Source: Candidatus Copromonas faecavium (nom. illeg.) (GTDB lineage: Bacteria > Bacillota > Clostridia > Lachnospirales > Lachnospiraceae). Taken from it: a stretch of DNA of 54,698 nt. Positions 51,788 to 54,698 of the stretch are shown here, in pieces (within the stretch, counting starts at the first letter, position 1; the number at the start of each line of letters is the position of its first letter). Both the position numbers and the translations under genes were made by a program. The notes beneath the pieces are model-generated. The model made no database searches and was not told the origin of the DNA. It saw only the letters and a list, made by a program, of their open reading frames with translations. The stretch lies in assembly GCA_018712915.1 (NCBI GenBank), contig DVGC01000036.1:1-54698 (forward strand), in the 5' to 3' direction.

Positions 51788-51888
51788 TAGAAATCAGGAA
51801 AACAGAAAATACCAGGACGGCAGCAGAACCGCACGGAAAAGAGAAAAAACGGTTTGGACGCTGGCCGGACAGGAAATTGGAGGAATGA

Positions 51889-53508
<1,620 letters not shown>

Positions 53509-53581
53509 TCCGCAGCAGAATGGTATGTAAAAAAACGTTTCCTTGAGGATGGAAAATGGTTCCAGACGAGGGAATGCAAGA

Positions 53582-53622
53582 AAGGGACCACCGGCAGGGA
53601 ATCTGCCGGTGGCCCTTTTATA
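53582..53622 (+). terminator. Terminator of groESL
   Basis: AAGGGACCACCGGCAG pairs with CTGCCGGTGGCCCTTT around a GGAAT loop, followed by TTTTATA. Confidence 0.92.
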
Positions 53623-53706
53623 AAGCATGAAATTTGCCCGGCATGAATTTTTCCGGTGAACAAAGAAAGCAGAAGATGCCTTTGTCTGCTCGGTGTTTTT
53701 TGCCGG

Positions 53707-54198
53707 TTATAGCTCATGAGGCAGGGAAGCAAGAATGGCTTCCGGGTGTTCTGTCATGGCCAGGCGGCTGTTCTGATATTCGCCGGACCAGGTTACATCC
53801 TTTCCGAACCAGTCGGGCGGATTGAAGGAGAGGGCATCTTCTTCACTGGAAAATTCCACTTCGGCCAGGATCAGGCCGGAAAAAGCGCCTTCAAAGATAT
53901 CCAGCTCGATGGTAAGGTCGGGGCGGCCGTCTGCGGGAAGCAGGTACCTTTTTTTCGTCAGAACCGTTCCGTCGGCTTTTTCCAGAAGATGGGAATAGGC
54001 CTGGGCGGTAAGAGGCAGGTTGTATTCTTCCCGGGAAAGTGTTCCCTGGGATTTGTAGGTCAGATAATAGGACTGGTCCTCCCGGCGGATGCGCACCACC
54101 GGTCCGGTGCAGAGATAGGCCTGCTCAATCTGATGAAAGGGACATCGCCGAAACTCTTCGGGAGGCGAAGAAACCAAAAATTTGCGTTCAATCTCCAT
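53707..54198 (-). CDS. CYTH-domain protein (triphosphate tunnel family)
   Basis: The product is about 163 residues, with the CYTH signature at the very start (MEIERKFLV, the ExExK metal-binding set) and alternating charged beta strands (VVRIRREDQSYYLTYKS, KKRYLLPADG, LTIELDIFEG, LILAEVEFSS). CYTH enzymes include thiamine or inorganic triphosphatases and class IV adenylate cyclases; inorganic triphosphatase is the most common activity in bacteria, but it is not proven here. ATG 54198 has AAGGAG 9 nt upstream. It is monocistronic, on the minus strand. Confidence 0.9.
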   Translation of the reverse strand: MEIERKFLVSSPPEEFRRCPFHQIEQAYLCTGPVVRIRREDQSYYLTYKSQGTLSREEYNLPLTAQAYSHLLEKADGTVLTKKRYLLPADGRPDLTIELDIFEGAFSGLILAEVEFSSEEDALSFNPPDWFGKDVTWSGEYQNSRLAMTEHPEAILASLPHEL

Positions 54199-54343
54199 GA
54201 AACTCAACTCCTTAAACAGATGAATATGTGCAGATAGGATATCCGCTTTTTTGTTTGCTGATGCGGAATCTCTGATGATACCACAGGTACGGCCTGTAAC
54301 CGCCGGGAATTTTGTAACCGGGGCAGCGGGCCTGTCTGCGCTT

Positions 54344-54372
54344 ATTATATCACAACGCTGCGCCGGGATCAA
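54344..54372 (-). promoter_or_regulatory. Promoter of the CYTH gene (minus strand)
   Basis: On the minus strand TTGATC (54372-54367), a 17-nt spacer and TATAAT (54349-54344) leave a leader of about 140 nt, in which ACAGG and CCTGT can form a small hairpin. Confidence 0.7.
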
Positions 54373-54559
54373 AGGGCAGGGAAAACAGGATGCCGGGAAA
54401 GCAGGAGAACTCCGGATTCCAGCATGTGTGACCGCTTTCCAAGGGGGCTTTGAATCTCTGTTCCGGCTGGTATCATAATATAAGAAAAATGTAAGGAATA
54501 TTTGGCAAAAAGTATGGTAAGATGGACAAAAATGAATCAATAAAATGGGAGGACAGTGT

Positions 54560-54571
54560 ATGTGGACCTGA
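54560..54571 (+). pseudogene. 5' start of a gene apparently broken by an insertion
   Basis: GGGAGGA (54548-54554) followed by ATG (54560) looks like a genuine translation start, but the frame stops after three codons (M-W-T-stop), exactly where the repeat-bearing sequence begins. The rest of the gene would lie beyond the window. Confidence 0.4.
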
Positions 54572-54698
54572 TATTGTCAATATTAGTTGACACATTTTGC
54601 TCAAGGATATCACTATCTATGCCGCCAATTCCAAAGTCTCATAATACTGCCTGCGTTTTATCATAGGGGGAAGCCCGCCATTGGCAGAGCAGATCCTT
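54569..54698 (-). mobile_element. Possible end of an insertion sequence (partial)
   Basis: The block starts with TGATATTGTCAA, contains the inverted repeat TGTCAA-TATTAG-TTGACA (54575-54592), and holds an open frame entering from the right edge on the minus strand. The features fit an IS end with the transposase 3' end. Only 130 nt are visible and no family is recognised. Confidence 0.4.
54617..54697 (-). CDS. C-terminal 26 residues of a possible transposase (partial)
   Basis: On the minus strand an open frame runs from the window edge to TAG 54619-54617 and ends GGLPPMIKRRQYYETLELAA. The basic tail and the adjacent inverted repeat suggest a transposase, but 26 residues are too few for an assignment. 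Confidence 0.35.
   Translation of the reverse strand, partial: RICSANGGLPPMIKRRQYYETLELAA

Overview
The window looks like the chromosome of an anaerobic, low-to-mid GC Gram-positive of the Clostridia, most likely a Lachnospiraceae-type gut fermenter. This rests on strong GGAGG ribosome binding sites, -35/-10 promoters with 17-18 nt spacers, a HrcA/CIRCE-controlled groESL, a YesMN-type sensor pair, a dockerin/cohesin-type protein pair, biotin-dependent sodium-pump decarboxylase genes and a complete hydroxyglutarate (glutamate fermentation) gene set. The genus cannot be fixed from sequence alone.

Layout. (1) 1-9,340: the distal part of a Pel-like exopolysaccharide operon: an upstream gene end, pelF, pelG, a CotH-kinase lipoprotein, a VTC-domain protein, a DUF4956 membrane protein, a DUF4874/DUF4832 protein and two DivIVA-like coiled-coil proteins, closed by a strong terminator. 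This block is visibly richer in A+T than what follows. (2) 9,420-19,440: a YesN/YesM two-component system with two dedicated substrate-binding proteins, then an mglBAC-type galactose/glucose ABC transporter and a small membrane protein. (3) 19,600-22,640: a YoaK-type membrane protein, a thioesterase, a small transaldolase (of the type often labelled fructose-6-phosphate aldolase) behind a palindrome-covered promoter, and a YitT protein. (4) 22,680-28,280: a five-gene biotin-dependent sodium-pump decarboxylase/transcarboxylase operon (12S-like carboxyltransferase, OadG-like, biotin carrier, beta subunit, 5S-like carboxyltransferase). (5) 28,480-34,600: a secreted glucosaminidase with a C-terminal dockerin, a membrane protein with an apparent cohesin, and an M20 dipeptidase. 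(6) 34,600-41,320: ldh (minus), glnS, a MocR regulator with a partner membrane protein, and a ketopantoate-reductase-like gene (minus). (7) 41,480-49,870: gcdD-gcdC-gctA-gctB-gcdA-hgdC-hgdA-hgdB, the glutaconyl-CoA branch of glutamate fermentation, behind a structured leader. (8) 49,870-54,698: an IclR regulator with a small membrane protein (minus), groES-groEL, a CYTH-domain protein (minus) and, at the right edge, the apparent end of an insertion element that breaks a gene right after its start codon.

How the genes fit together. The gcd/hgd operon takes 2-hydroxyglutarate through its CoA ester and glutaconyl-CoA to crotonyl-CoA. It lacks the membrane beta subunit needed for sodium pumping. 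The only beta subunit in the window is in the operon at 22.7-28.2 kb, so the two operons may share it. The Pel-like block joins polysaccharide polymerisation and export to a putative kinase, a polyphosphate-polymerase-like domain and cell-pole/septum-type scaffold proteins, and is the best candidate here for a poorly described system. No rRNA, tRNA or CRISPR array was seen.
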